A DNA stretch of 57,403 nt from a virus. Of this stretch, positions 11,517 to 19,124 are shown in pieces. The notes under the pieces are model-generated. The model had not been told where the DNA came from. It searched no databases and worked only from the letters and a program-made list of their open reading frames with translations. How positions within the stretch are numbered: the stretch's first letter is position 1; each line of letters begins with the position of its first letter. The DNA is taken from positions 1 to 57,403 of the IMG/VR virus record IMGVR_UViG_3300030099_008341; one strand, 5' to 3'. The translations under genes and the position numbers were made by a program.

Positions 11517-11972
11517 ATGAGACAGTTCGATAAAACAGCTAATGCAATCTTAAAAAGATTAAATGAAAATTTTATTAACAGCGCTGATGACGCTATTCAA
11601 CATCAATGAGCTAAGACTATTGCACACCCAGGTCTGGGTGAAGAAGATGAAGAGTTTCGTGTGATTGATCATAGCTTAACTGCTGATGGAGTTGTAGAAG
11701 AGTACTATGTTGATTATAATGACGAGTTAATCTCAGTGCCGGCTGGTGAAGCTACAATTGTAGTTATAGAAGAGCATGATGAAGAAACTAAGATGCCTAA
11801 GCATAAAAAGAAAGAAGACGAGGAAAAGAAGAAGAAGAAGCATGACGAAGATCATGACGAAGACGAGGAAGAACTTAACTCTATTCGCGAAGCTTATGGG
11901 CTTTCTAAAAAGAGAAAAGGTCCTCATGGAGAGAAACCTAAACTTAACTGTAGATCAGTCCACAGTCTTTAA
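11517..11972 (+). CDS. acidic/basic repeat protein with in-frame TGA at codon 31
   Basis: An ATG at 11517, five bases after a perfect late promoter, opens MRQFDKTANAILKRLNENF, continues to CAA, and meets TGA at 11607-11609. The same frame then stays open to 11972 (AKTIAHPGLGEEDEEFRV, then IDHSLTADG) with no break in character, giving 151 codons if the TGA is read. The C-terminal half alternates Lys runs and Asp/Glu runs (KKKKHDEDHDEDEEE), as in phage prohead-core proteins. The TGA could be a real stop, a decayed Trp codon, a sequence error, or programmed readthrough. If it is a stop, translation would restart at GTG or ATG codons downstream (for example 11661). Confidence 0.55.
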
Positions 11973-11986
11973 TTTAACTTAAACAT

Positions 11987-12017
11987 AAAAAAAAGCCTCC
12001 TTTCGGAGGCTTTTTTT
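11987..12017. terminator. bidirectional intrinsic terminator
   Basis: A-run, GCCTCC, loop TTTC, GGAGGC and a run of T form a strong rho-independent hairpin that works on both strands. It lies between the converging genes ending at 11972 (plus) and 12016 (minus). Confidence 0.85.
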
Positions 12018-12273
12018 ATGAACAGACGTTTCTACTAAAGTTCTTCAACGCCGATCGCGCACCGTTCGGAGTAAAGTACTTCTTATTTTCATTCCAACTC
12101 TCCTCAGAGAGTATCTCAATCTCGGCACCAGTCTTATGACTATATACCATTCTACCTTTCGGTCGAGAGACATCAGGGCCCGAATGCGCGCAAATCGAAC
12201 AGTTTTTATATCCAAACTCGACTCTAGGCTCTTCAACTTCTCTTCCACAACCACAAATAATATTTTCTACCAT
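12016..12273 (-). CDS. small zinc-ribbon protein (85 aa)
   Basis: Two Cys pairs, CGCG near residue 8 and CSIC near residue 25, form a likely zinc ribbon. A segment with PKGRMVYSHKTGAEIEILS follows, which resembles short proteins of marine T4-like phages with no known role. A further Cys lies at the C-terminus. Its ATG overlaps the upstream TAG by seven bases (ATGGTAG), suggesting coupled translation. Confidence 0.7.
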   Translation of the reverse strand: MVENIICGCGREVEEPRVEFGYKNCSICAHSGPDVSRPKGRMVYSHKTGAEIEILSEESWNENKKYFTPNGARSALKNFSRNVCS

Positions 12274-12455
12274 GCTGCGTAAATAGCTTGCGGACTATTC
12301 TCAAAGTCCATTCGTTCTTTTTCTTGCATTTGATACCAAGTAACCATCATCTCTTCTTCTCGAATCATATCTTCCTTAAAGTCTCTCATTTCTCCGAAAG
12401 TAAGACCATGCTGCTTAGCGTACTCTTTATCACTATCAGTAAGTTCTATCGTCAT
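12267..12455 (-). CDS. hypothetical protein (62 aa)
   Basis: The product begins MTIELTDSDKEYAKQHGLTF and is acidic and helical, with a Met/Trp-rich middle (IREEEMMVTWYQMQEKERM). The start is fixed by an early-type promoter. It is the first gene of a pair with the zinc-ribbon protein. No family is recognised. Confidence 0.65.
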   Translation of the reverse strand: MTIELTDSDKEYAKQHGLTFGEMRDFKEDMIREEEMMVTWYQMQEKERMDFENSPQAIYAAW

Positions 12456-12480
12456 ACTATTATTATAGCAGAGTTCCTTA
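12456..12480 (-). promoter_or_regulatory. early-type promoter (AAGGAACT / TATAAT)
   Basis: AAGGAACT, CTGC, TATAAT and AATAGT precede the ATG at 12455. Confidence 0.6.
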
Positions 12481-12660
12481 TTATTGCTCTACTTTCTTAG
12501 AATACCAATCCATTATTTCATAATGAAATGTTTTCTCATCTATATCACGACCTACAGGAATATACCAGGTAGGTTCTGAACCCTCTCCTCGCTGATAGAC
12601 AGAAATTCTACTTAATTCGTTATCCAATTCAAACGTGAATTCTCCAATTTTACCATTCAT
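12481..12660 (-). CDS. hypothetical protein (59 aa)
   Basis: The frame encodes MNGKIGEFTFELDNELSRI and ends YSKKVEQ with TAA abutting the next promoter. It is predicted beta-rich, with a PTWYIPVGRD segment. Its start overlaps the end of the upstream gene by 11 bases. No family is recognised. Confidence 0.6.
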   Translation of the reverse strand: MNGKIGEFTFELDNELSRISVYQRGEGSEPTWYIPVGRDIDEKTFHYEIMDWYSKKVEQ

Positions 12661-12889
12661 TTTTTAGCTCTTTTAGTTCCTCTGTTATTAATTTAGTAAG
12701 ATATAAGTGAGAAACAATATCTAATTCATCAGCTATATCTTTACCAACTTCTTTCTTATGTACATAATAGACTCGCATATTAGTTATGCAAGGTACAGAA
12801 TGCTCAAATTCATAATAAGAGTGAACTAGTATCCCGGGCCCGTGCTCGGACTCCGGGATATAAGTTCTATGAATATTTATCCGGCCCAC
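12650..12889 (-). CDS. hypothetical protein (79 aa)
   Basis: The product begins MGRINIHRTYIPESEHGPG and ends with a helical segment (LYLTKLITEELKELKNEW). Its start overlaps the stop of the DUF932 gene by 13 bases, so it probably belongs to that operon. No family is recognised. Confidence 0.6.
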   Translation of the reverse strand: MGRINIHRTYIPESEHGPGILVHSYYEFEHSVPCITNMRVYYVHKKEVGKDIADELDIVSHLYLTKLITEELKELKNEW

Positions 12890-13716
12890 TGGATCTTAGG
12901 CTCCTTCAGTACCCTAAGTGCTTTAGTTGAGAGCGTATTACCCATCAGAGATCTTACGAGCTTCTCAGGAGACTGCTTACGGTTATGAGTTTCAAACTCA
13001 GTGAAAGCATTCAGAGCATCCCAGCGAGACTCTCCTACGTTACCTCGACCGTTCGCGTAGAGTTCTACGATACCCTCGCGCTGATTAACCCTGCGAGTAG
13101 ACTCGTCCTTCTCAACCGGAATAAGCTTTTGAGTAAGCTTAACCATCTGGTCACGTGAAAACTTATTGCTCTTCAAGAACTCAACAGTAGAGTTAAAGCC
13201 TTTGAAGTCTTCAATATTTTTAGCAATCCTATGAACCATACGCTCAACGTTTGCATCGAAGGTAGCTGAGTGACGGAGATTATCTCCACGACGCTTCTCA
13301 ATCAAGTGAAGAGCATTATCGCAAGCAATCCTCGTAGTAGAAGGAGCACATTTATTAGAGCTCATTCCAGTATTATCGATGATAGTATAGAAGTAACCAT
13401 CTACTTTATCACCTTCAACGTCAATCGGCTCACCGAGCTTAGACTGAACAACGACTCGTTTACCGTCACCGGCAAAGGTAAATCCTTTATGCTCAATACC
13501 GCCTACCTTATCACTAGCCGTATCAAGAATATCAAACATCTCTTCCATTTGAATTGGACGATATTTTCTTCCGCAACTACCAAGGTGTGCGCCATTATCA
13601 GAGCGTTCAAGAGCGAATACTCCGTTATGTTCGCCGCGATCATTTTTAAGCGGCACTTTATTTACCTCAAAGCGAGGTACTTCTTCTAGCGTTTCGATTT
13701 CAGTTAAGAATCCCAT
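12877..13716 (-). CDS. DUF932 phage/plasmid-like protein (279 aa)
   Basis: The protein matches the DUF932 (phage/plasmid TIGR03299-like) family by its overall pattern: a conserved N-terminal part with YRPIQMEEMFDILD, a central segment with TIIDNTGMSS followed by STTRIACDNALHL, and a helical C-terminal half with NAFTEFETH. The family is common in phages and plasmids and of unknown biochemical role. A leader of about 45 bases separates the start from a degenerate early promoter (AAGGAACT, then TTAAAATAAAA). It heads an operon with two small genes. Confidence 0.85.
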   Translation of the reverse strand: MGFLTEIETLEEVPRFEVNKVPLKNDRGEHNGVFALERSDNGAHLGSCGRKYRPIQMEEMFDILDTASDKVGGIEHKGFTFAGDGKRVVVQSKLGEPIDVEGDKVDGYFYTIIDNTGMSSNKCAPSTTRIACDNALHLIEKRRGDNLRHSATFDANVERMVHRIAKNIEDFKGFNSTVEFLKSNKFSRDQMVKLTQKLIPVEKDESTRRVNQREGIVELYANGRGNVGESRWDALNAFTEFETHNRKQSPEKLVRSLMGNTLSTKALRVLKEPKIQWAG

Positions 13717-13750
13717 TTTTTTTATTTTTTAGTTTGTTTCGTTCTACCCT

Positions 13751-13775
13751 TTTATTTTAACCTAGTTCCTTTAGA
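13751..13775 (-). promoter_or_regulatory. early-type promoter, weak -10
   Basis: AAGGAACT is intact but the -10 reads TTAAAAT. The DUF932 start at 13716 lies about 40 bases downstream. The box abuts the stop codon of the HExxH gene. Confidence 0.4.
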
Positions 13776-14209
13776 TTAAATCTTTCAAATTTTTCTTCAG
13801 CTTTCTTAAATGAATCATAAATTTTTATTAATTCAGTAGTCAACTTCTCTTGTTTTCTAGCGTCTCTTTCTTCTTGAGAGTTATAGTAAGCATTATAAGT
13901 AGCAAATCTCGCTATATGAGTAAAGTTAAATACGTATTCTTGAAAAGCATGCCTTAATTCATGGAGAATAGTACCAAATATATATCGTCTATTACCAGAA
14001 GTATCTAAGTTCATCTTATAGTATCGCATACTTCTAGAAGTACGCTCCATAGTTGATTGCTCTTTTACTTTACTCTTCCATATTACTACTTCAATATTGA
14101 TTCTTCTCTCGAACCCCTTTTCAAATATATTAGAACAGATCGTTCCAAGTAAATCAAAATCAATTTTAGTATCGTTAATTATCCCTGTTGAAGGTAAAAA
14201 CTTAATCAT
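13757..14209 (-). CDS. putative zinc metallopeptidase, HExxH motif (150 aa)
   Basis: The segment ILHELRHAFQ (H83, E84, H87) is a canonical HExxH zinc-peptidase motif, followed about 25 residues later by QEERDARK, where a third Glu/Asp ligand could sit. This arrangement is similar to small SprT- or ImmA-type metallopeptidases, although I cannot assign a family. No signal peptide is seen, so it would act in the cytoplasm. Its ATG overlaps the TGA of the upstream gene by four bases. Confidence 0.6.
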   Translation of the reverse strand: MIKFLPSTGIINDTKIDFDLLGTICSNIFEKGFERRINIEVVIWKSKVKEQSTMERTSRSMRYYKMNLDTSGNRRYIFGTILHELRHAFQEYVFNFTHIARFATYNAYYNSQEERDARKQEKLTTELIKIYDSFKKAEEKFERFNLKELG

Positions 14210-14394
14210 CCTATTTTTTTAATAACTGGTTCATGATAGCCTTCCCGTAATAATTTTTCCCGGATTTTTTCAGCATCTTTGTAATTATCTATGCGTTCCT
14301 TATAGAATCTAAGTAGACCTGCTTTCTCTTCACGATACTCAATCAGATACTTACCATATTCGAATGGCTTTATGGGAGGTCTACGTTTAGGCAT
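14206..14394 (-). CDS. hypothetical basic protein (62 aa)
   Basis: I start at 14394 (MPKRRPPIKPFEYGKYLIEY), because the longer frame only translates the promoter (KELAYNKK). The product is basic with a helical core (DAEKIREKLLREGYHEPVI) reminiscent of small host-takeover proteins. It is coupled to the HExxH gene. No family is recognised. Confidence 0.65.
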   Translation of the reverse strand: MPKRRPPIKPFEYGKYLIEYREEKAGLLRFYKERIDNYKDAEKIREKLLREGYHEPVIKKIG

Positions 14395-14421
14395 TTCCTT
14401 CTTATTATATGCTAGTTCCTT
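14395..14421 (-). promoter_or_regulatory. early-type promoter (AAGGAACT / TATAAT)
   Basis: AAGGAACT, AGCA, TATAAT and nine bases precede the ATG at 14394. It is back to back with a late promoter for the plus-strand gene at 14446. Confidence 0.6.
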
Positions 14422-14433
14422 AGCCATGGCAAC

Positions 14434-14445
14434 ATAAATAATTAT
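14434..14445 (+). promoter_or_regulatory. late-type promoter (ATAAATA + 5 nt + GTG)
   Basis: TAAATA (14435-14440) and ATTAT precede the GTG at 14446; the ATG two bases earlier is in another frame. The spacing selects GTG as the start. Confidence 0.55.
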
Positions 14446-14922
14446 GTGTTCGAACAGATTATATTAGAAAATAGCTCAGAAAAACAAGCTAAGCTTTTGG
14501 GTCCCGCGCAACGTGCTCATAAGAAGCCGGATATTGGTGTTGAGATCCAGAATAAATCAGCCTATTATGTTATTAGAGACTGCGCAATGATTACGCAAAA
14601 GTATCTTGTTCATCACATCTGGAGTTCATATTCAGACCCTTTTAAAGCTCTAAAAGGAAAGTTTACAAAAGACGATGTAACAGATTTTCTAAAGAGAGCG
14701 GAAAAAGATGACCCTGTAAAGCAACTCAAGCATACCATTATCGGTGATATTAAAACAAAGTTTGATACTACCGTAACAACGTCAACTAACTTCGACTATA
14801 GTATGGAAGAAGAGGATATCTACAAATATTATAGCGATACAGAAGAAACAGAAAATGAAACTATAGTAGAAACAGAAATGACTGAAGAGGAGATGCTTTT
14901 AAAATTTTTTAATGTTGATTAA
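14446..14922 (+). CDS. hypothetical late protein, GTG start (158 aa)
   Basis: The product begins (M)FEQIILENSSEKQAKLLG and ends with a strongly acidic tail (EEEDIYKYYSDTEETENE). GTG is chosen as start because it lies exactly five bases after a late promoter. It converges on the minus-strand rmlB-like gene with a six-base gap. No family is recognised; a virion or scaffolding role is possible given the late promoter. Confidence 0.65.
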   Translation: MFEQIILENSSEKQAKLLGPAQRAHKKPDIGVEIQNKSAYYVIRDCAMITQKYLVHHIWSSYSDPFKALKGKFTKDDVTDFLKRAEKDDPVKQLKHTIIGDIKTKFDTTVTTSTNFDYSMEEEDIYKYYSDTEETENETIVETEMTEEEMLLKFFNVD

Positions 14923-14928
14923 TAATCT

Positions 14929-15897
14929 CTAAGATCGATATTTTTCAACGTAATATTTTACAGTTGATGATAAACTAAATTTCTTTTGCTTTTTTATAGC
15001 ATCCAATTTATGTTTAGTAGCTAGCTGATATTTGAAGTCGTGTCCTTTTCTATCAGGTACAAATTCAATATATTCATCTTTCTTTCTTTTATAGTTTGGA
15101 AATTGATGCTCTACTTCTTTAATAATTTTATTAATTAGCTCTAAATTATTGCATACTAAATTGCCTGGTAAGTTATGTACTTGACAGCTATCAGTATGTA
15201 AAACTTCTAGAATAGATTTAGCATGATCTTCAGCGTTAATCCATTCGCGTATATTTTCTCCTGTACCGTAAACTGGTATTTTATTTCCTTTAATAATAGA
15301 TCTAATTACTGTAGGAATTAATTTTTCATCATCTTGCCGCGGTCCGTAATTATTACAACATCTAGTAATTGAAGCATTAATATTAAACGTTTCAATATAA
15401 GACTGTACTAATAAATCTGAACCGGCCTTAGTTGCTGAGTATGGTGATCTTGGAGCAAGAGAACTCTCTTCTGTAAATGGAGGGTCGTCCTTTCCTAAAT
15501 GACCATACACTTCATCAGTTGATACATGAACCATTCTAGATCTATGTTTTCTTACTAACTCTAATATATTAGCTGTACCTTTTAAATTTGAATCAACAAA
15601 CGATAAAGGGTTATCAATAGAACGATCAACATGCGACTCAGCAGCTAAATGAATAACATAATTGATATCTTCAGATATAAAATCTAAAGGATGCGACATA
15701 TGTAGCCTCCAAGCATCATCATTAGCAATATCCATAAAATGATTTTCGACGCGATCATCTTCTACAATATTTTCTTTAGATGAGCCGATACCCATCTTAT
15801 CGATATTGTATATAAAAATATCTTCTTTTTTGAGAAGCTCTTTGATTACATATGATCCAATAAAACCACAACCTCCAGTTACAACATATGTATTCAT
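14929..15897 (-). CDS. rmlB: dTDP-glucose 4,6-dehydratase-like SDR protein (322 aa)
   Basis: This is an extended short-chain dehydrogenase that would act on a nucleotide sugar. The NAD-binding motif GGCGFIG is at 8-14, the catalytic Thr segment HVSTDEVYG and the YSATK motif (around residue 150) follow, and SIDNPLSF and NCCNNYGPRQ-like segments (RCCNNYGPRQ) are typical of RmlB. Length is slightly shorter than RmlB enzymes. It is the last gene of a four-gene operon with a nucleotidyltransferase-like, an RmlD-like and a GMP reductase gene. The exact sugar is not known; other 4,6-dehydratases or epimerases remain possible. Confidence 0.82.
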   Translation of the reverse strand: MNTYVVTGGCGFIGSYVIKELLKKEDIFIYNIDKMGIGSSKENIVEDDRVENHFMDIANDDAWRLHMSHPLDFISEDINYVIHLAAESHVDRSIDNPLSFVDSNLKGTANILELVRKHRSRMVHVSTDEVYGHLGKDDPPFTEESSLAPRSPYSATKAGSDLLVQSYIETFNINASITRCCNNYGPRQDDEKLIPTVIRSIIKGNKIPVYGTGENIREWINAEDHAKSILEVLHTDSCQVHNLPGNLVCNNLELINKIIKEVEHQFPNYKRKKDEYIEFVPDRKGHDFKYQLATKHKLDAIKKQKKFSLSSTVKYYVEKYRS

Positions 15898-16334
15898 TTC
15901 TTTAAAACGTCAGGATTCTGCTTTATTGTCTGCTTTGTAATAAGATCTTTTAGTCGCGTAGTAGACCACCCATGAGAACGTGTCGTATATATTACTTTAG
16001 GAGGTAAATCATCACCAGTAAATGATTCTTTTTCAATATAATCTTCTCCTAAGATACGAATATCCGGTTTCCAAAACTTAATCAAGCTATAAAGCTCTTC
16101 TTCTGTTTGATACGTATATACATCATCAATATATCTAATAGCCATTAACGCTTCATATCTATTGTATAAAGATATAACAGGTTTATATTTACTCTTTCTA
16201 TGAAGAGAAGGATCTTTCTGCAAAAAAACAATAAATCTATCACAATGTCTTTTAGCTTCCCTAAAGCATCTAATATACCCAGGGTGTAATAAATCAAAAT
16301 TGCCTGCAGTAAAACCTACTATTTCTTTATTCAT
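15894..16334 (-). CDS. cytidylyltransferase-like (HxGH-type) nucleotidyltransferase (146 aa)
   Basis: The protein resembles the small nucleotidyltransferases that activate sugars or polyols (RfaE C-terminal domain, TagD). GNFDLLHPGY at about 12-21 is the HxGH signature with Tyr in place of the final His, and WSTTRLKDLI near residue 123 matches the second signature STTxxxxxI. It would join a sugar phosphate to a nucleotide. The changed signature residue may lower activity or change specificity. It overlaps both neighbours by a few bases, so the operon is translationally coupled. Confidence 0.75.
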   Translation of the reverse strand: MNKEIVGFTAGNFDLLHPGYIRCFREAKRHCDRFIVFLQKDPSLHRKSKYKPVISLYNRYEALMAIRYIDDVYTYQTEEELYSLIKFWKPDIRILGEDYIEKESFTGDDLPPKVIYTTRSHGWSTTRLKDLITKQTIKQNPDVLKK

Positions 16335-17181
16335 CCTTTATTATCTTATTCAATGCACCGCGAATAGCAACCTCTTCCTTTATTGGATAAAATCCATACT
16401 TTGATCCTATCTTTGAAGTATCTAATACGCAATTAGATCTATTTGCTCTACAATTTAATTCTTCAAACTGTACCCATTCCCAGTTACTGTTACCAAGATT
16501 ATAAGTTTTCATTAGCGATACAATATCATCTGTACGGAGTGGTTCAGGTTGAACAAAATTAATTATATCTTTTTCTTTTGCTTCCTGCCCTGAAGCAATA
16601 AACTCACTTACAAATTGAGTTAGTGAAGGTATATAAGTTTTAGAGTTAGTTAAATTGATTAAGTTATCATATTTTTTAATTTTAGTTAGATATGATCTTT
16701 CATGAAGCTTATCGCAAAATGGCATTCTTACTCTAAAAATTAGACCATAATCACATCCTAGCTCATACGCGTGTTTGCTTTTAGAATAGGTAGAAGATTC
16801 TTCATCATGAAAACCAAAATTAGGAATATCATCTTCTTCATAAGGCTTGTCGTATCCTGTATAAATACACCCTGAAGAAATATGAATATAATTTATACCT
16901 AAGCACTGACATATAGTACTAACTCTTAAAGGAGCAAAAGTATTTAACTCATAACATAATTCAGGCTCTAGTTCACCTTGATCAACATTCGGTCTACCAG
17001 TAAAACCAAAAGCATTAATAACATAATCAAATTTAGAACTACAAAGATATTTTATTAGATCGTTAGCGTTAGTATAGTCTAAAAATTCTCTTCTTACAAT
17101 TTCTACATCATTATCTTTTTTTAATTTGCTGTAGAGGTATCCCCCAACGTATCCATATCCGAGTATAAGTATCTTTTTCAT
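16327..17181 (-). CDS. dTDP-4-dehydrorhamnose reductase-like SDR protein (284 aa)
   Basis: An N-terminal Rossmann motif (LGYGYVGGYL) is followed by VINAFGFTGRPNVD, HISSGCIYTG and a YSKSKHAYE segment carrying the YxxxK pair. The order matches RmlD/RfbD-like reductases that complete deoxysugar synthesis. Its ATG shares one base with the stop of GMP reductase (TAATG). Together with the rmlB-like and cytidylyltransferase-like genes it suggests synthesis of an activated sugar, perhaps for a surface glycan or DNA decoration; that role is inferred. Confidence 0.75.
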   Translation of the reverse strand: MKKILILGYGYVGGYLYSKLKKDNDVEIVRREFLDYTNANDLIKYLCSSKFDYVINAFGFTGRPNVDQGELEPELCYELNTFAPLRVSTICQCLGINYIHISSGCIYTGYDKPYEEDDIPNFGFHDEESSTYSKSKHAYELGCDYGLIFRVRMPFCDKLHERSYLTKIKKYDNLINLTNSKTYIPSLTQFVSEFIASGQEAKEKDIINFVQPEPLRTDDIVSLMKTYNLGNSNWEWVQFEELNCRANRSNCVLDTSKIGSKYGFYPIKEEVAIRGALNKIIKDE

Positions 17182-18233
17182 TATATTTCTAAAGTATTAG
17201 CTTCATATATTTTACTATGAGTATTTGTACATCTTATAAACGTTGCGCATTTGCTAAGATGTCTAAGTTGATTAGCTCCAACGTAAGTACATGTACTTCT
17301 TAAACCTCCTAGAATATCTTGTACTACGTTCTTAATTTCTCCTCTATAGGGTAGTAGAACTCTTCTACCTTCTGAAGTCCTATAATCTTTAAGACCGCCA
17401 TTATGTTTTTCATTAGCGACTTTACTACTCATTCCATAGAACTCTACATATTCTTTACCGTCAATTTTAACTATTTTACCACCTCCTTCTTTACAGCCGG
17501 CTAACATTGAACCGAGCATAACAAAATCAGCTCCAGCACCAAAAGCTTTTGCTACATCACCAGGAGAAGTACAACCCCCATCAGCTACTATATGACCGTT
17601 AAGACCATGAGCAGCATCAGCGCATTCAGCAATACTACTAAATTGAGGATAACCTACTCCAGTTTTAATTCGCGTTGTACATACACTTCCAGATCCAATA
17701 CCAACTTTAATAATATCAGCACCGGCTAGTAAAAGCTCTTCAACCATCTCTCCAGTAACCACATTACCTGCTATAATATTGGCATAAGGTATTTCATCTC
17801 TTACTTCTTTAATAAAATCAACAAAACTCTGACTATAACCATTTGCTACATCAACGCATATATATTTTAATTTATAACAAGGTGAAAGCTCTTTAACTAT
17901 TCTCTTGAGCTTTTGTAGGTCATCCTTATTTCTACCTACAGTAACTGCAAGATTATTACCTTCGGTAGCTTTTAATTCCTTAATGAGAAATTTTTCACTT
18001 AAAGATTTTCTTAAGCAAGTAAATAATCCTAAATCTCCTATCTCTTTTGAAACATCTAAAGTTCCTACCCCATCCATATTAGCAGCCATAATAGGAATGC
18101 CAAAATACGTTCCGCCATGTTTAAACTTATATGATCTATGCAAATCAACTTCTTTTCTTGATTTTAAAGTCGATCGCTTAGGACGGATAAGTACGTCATC
18201 AAAATCGTACTTAAGTTCAGTTTCTATTCTCAT
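17181..18233 (-). CDS. guaC: GMP reductase (350 aa)
   Basis: GMP reductase converts GMP to IMP and ammonia with NADPH, moving guanine nucleotides back to the shared purine pool. The IMPDH/GMPR signature VGIGSGSVCTTRIKTGVG carries the catalytic Cys at residue 185. DGGCTSPGDVAKAFGAGADFV and FYGMSSKVA follow, and the C-terminal part (DILGGLRSTCTYVGA) is that of GuaC. At 350 residues it lacks the CBS domains of IMP dehydrogenase. A TATAAT lies nine bases before the ATG. It heads the sugar-nucleotide operon. Confidence 0.9.
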   Translation of the reverse strand: MRIETELKYDFDDVLIRPKRSTLKSRKEVDLHRSYKFKHGGTYFGIPIMAANMDGVGTLDVSKEIGDLGLFTCLRKSLSEKFLIKELKATEGNNLAVTVGRNKDDLQKLKRIVKELSPCYKLKYICVDVANGYSQSFVDFIKEVRDEIPYANIIAGNVVTGEMVEELLLAGADIIKVGIGSGSVCTTRIKTGVGYPQFSSIAECADAAHGLNGHIVADGGCTSPGDVAKAFGAGADFVMLGSMLAGCKEGGGKIVKIDGKEYVEFYGMSSKVANEKHNGGLKDYRTSEGRRVLLPYRGEIKNVVQDILGGLRSTCTYVGANQLRHLSKCATFIRCTNTHSKIYEANTLEI

Positions 18234-18265
18234 GCCTATCTAATTATAGTGCATATTAAATATTT

Positions 18266-18469
18266 TCAACCTATTATTTGATCTCTTATATCTTCAAGTT
18301 TAATATCACCTTCTTCAATAATTTCAGCTATTTGATCTAAAAATCGATTTCCTAAGTCGGAAAGTTCAAAATCATCTGAACTTTCTAAAAGGTCTTTCAT
18401 CTTGTAAAGCTGTTCCCATAAGTCTGCTGTTTGCTTATCAAACTTTTTGAGTAAAGAATTTCGTTTCAT
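18266..18469 (-). CDS. hypothetical helical protein (67 aa)
   Basis: The product begins MKRNSLLKKFDKQTADLWEQ and is acidic and helical throughout (IAEIIEEGDIKLEDIRDQI). A late-type promoter lies five bases before its ATG, divergent from the promoter of the superoxide dismutase gene. No family is recognised. Confidence 0.65.
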   Translation of the reverse strand: MKRNSLLKKFDKQTADLWEQLYKMKDLLESSDDFELSDLGNRFLDQIAEIIEEGDIKLEDIRDQIIG

Positions 18470-18481
18470 ATCGCTATTTAT
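18470..18481 (-). promoter_or_regulatory. late-type promoter (TAAATA + 5 nt + ATG)
   Basis: TAAATA (18475-18480) and GCGAT precede the ATG at 18469. A divergent copy lies at 18485-18490. Confidence 0.5.
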
Positions 18482-18484
18482 TTA

Positions 18485-18497
18485 ATAAATATAATCA
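18485..18497 (+). promoter_or_regulatory. late-type promoter (TAAATA + 6 nt + ATG)
   Basis: TAAATA (18485-18490) and TAATCA precede the ATG at 18498. Confidence 0.55.
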
Positions 18498-19124
18498 ATG
18501 AAGTTCTTAAATCAAGTAGATTTGCTTTTAGAAGAAGTAAGTACATATAAACCTATAGTCTTGCCTTATTCTTTAAATGCTTTAGAACCCATAGTCAATA
18601 GACAAACTACCGATTTTCATTACAATGATCATTATAAGGGGTATGTTAAAAAGCTTAATACTGCTATGAGTAGTAAGAGAAAGCCAGCCTTAGTTGAATT
18701 AGTTAAAGAGATATCAAAATATAATGATCATATAAAAGATAATGCCGGTGGAGCTTATAACCATCAGCTGTTTTTTAATATGATGAAGCCTGGGGGTAGT
18801 GACTTTAATGGAGAAATAAAAGATAGAATACTAAAACGATTTGGTACTTTTTCAAAGTTTAAAAAAGAATTTATTGATAATGCAGCTGGGCAGTTTGGTT
18901 CTGGCTGGGGATGGTTGGTAGAGAAAAATGATAAATTAGATTTAGTAAGAACACCTAATCAAGATAATCCTTTAATGTTTAATTTAGGTAAGCCTATTCT
19001 CGGTGTTGATGTATGGGAGCATAGTTATTATCTAATGTATGGTCCTAAAAGAAAAGAATGGTTAAGCAATTTTTTCGATATTGTTAACTGGGACTTCTGC
19101 TCCGCTCTGTTGCATACTAGCTAA
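18498..19124 (+). CDS. superoxide dismutase, Mn-type (208 aa)
   Basis: The enzyme dismutates superoxide to oxygen and hydrogen peroxide. The four metal ligands of the Fe/Mn family are visible: H41 (FHYNDHYKGY), H89 (YNHQLFF), D171 and H175 (GVDVWEHSYY). The outer-sphere pattern (GGAYNH rather than AAQ-WNH, and Gln155 in PNQDNPLM) fits the manganese type. GSGWGWL is present. No signal peptide is seen. A late promoter drives it, so it would act late in infection or travel in the virion. Its 3' end overlaps the converging nuclease gene by 63 bases. Confidence 0.92.
   Translation: MKFLNQVDLLLEEVSTYKPIVLPYSLNALEPIVNRQTTDFHYNDHYKGYVKKLNTAMSSKRKPALVELVKEISKYNDHIKDNAGGAYNHQLFFNMMKPGGSDFNGEIKDRILKRFGTFSKFKKEFIDNAAGQFGSGWGWLVEKNDKLDLVRTPNQDNPLMFNLGKPILGVDVWEHSYYLMYGPKRKEWLSNFFDIVNWDFCSALLHTS

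Noticed and set aside
11607-11609. Whole-genome reassignment of TGA to tryptophan
   Set aside because: TGA ends several genes in tight ATGA overlaps (for example 9179, 14206, 20193, 51465, 54428), so the standard bacterial code fits better.
13270-13689. Plus-strand frame of 139 codons opposite the DUF932 gene
   Set aside because: The minus-strand DUF932 protein is recognisable over its length; the plus frame has no domain or promoter.
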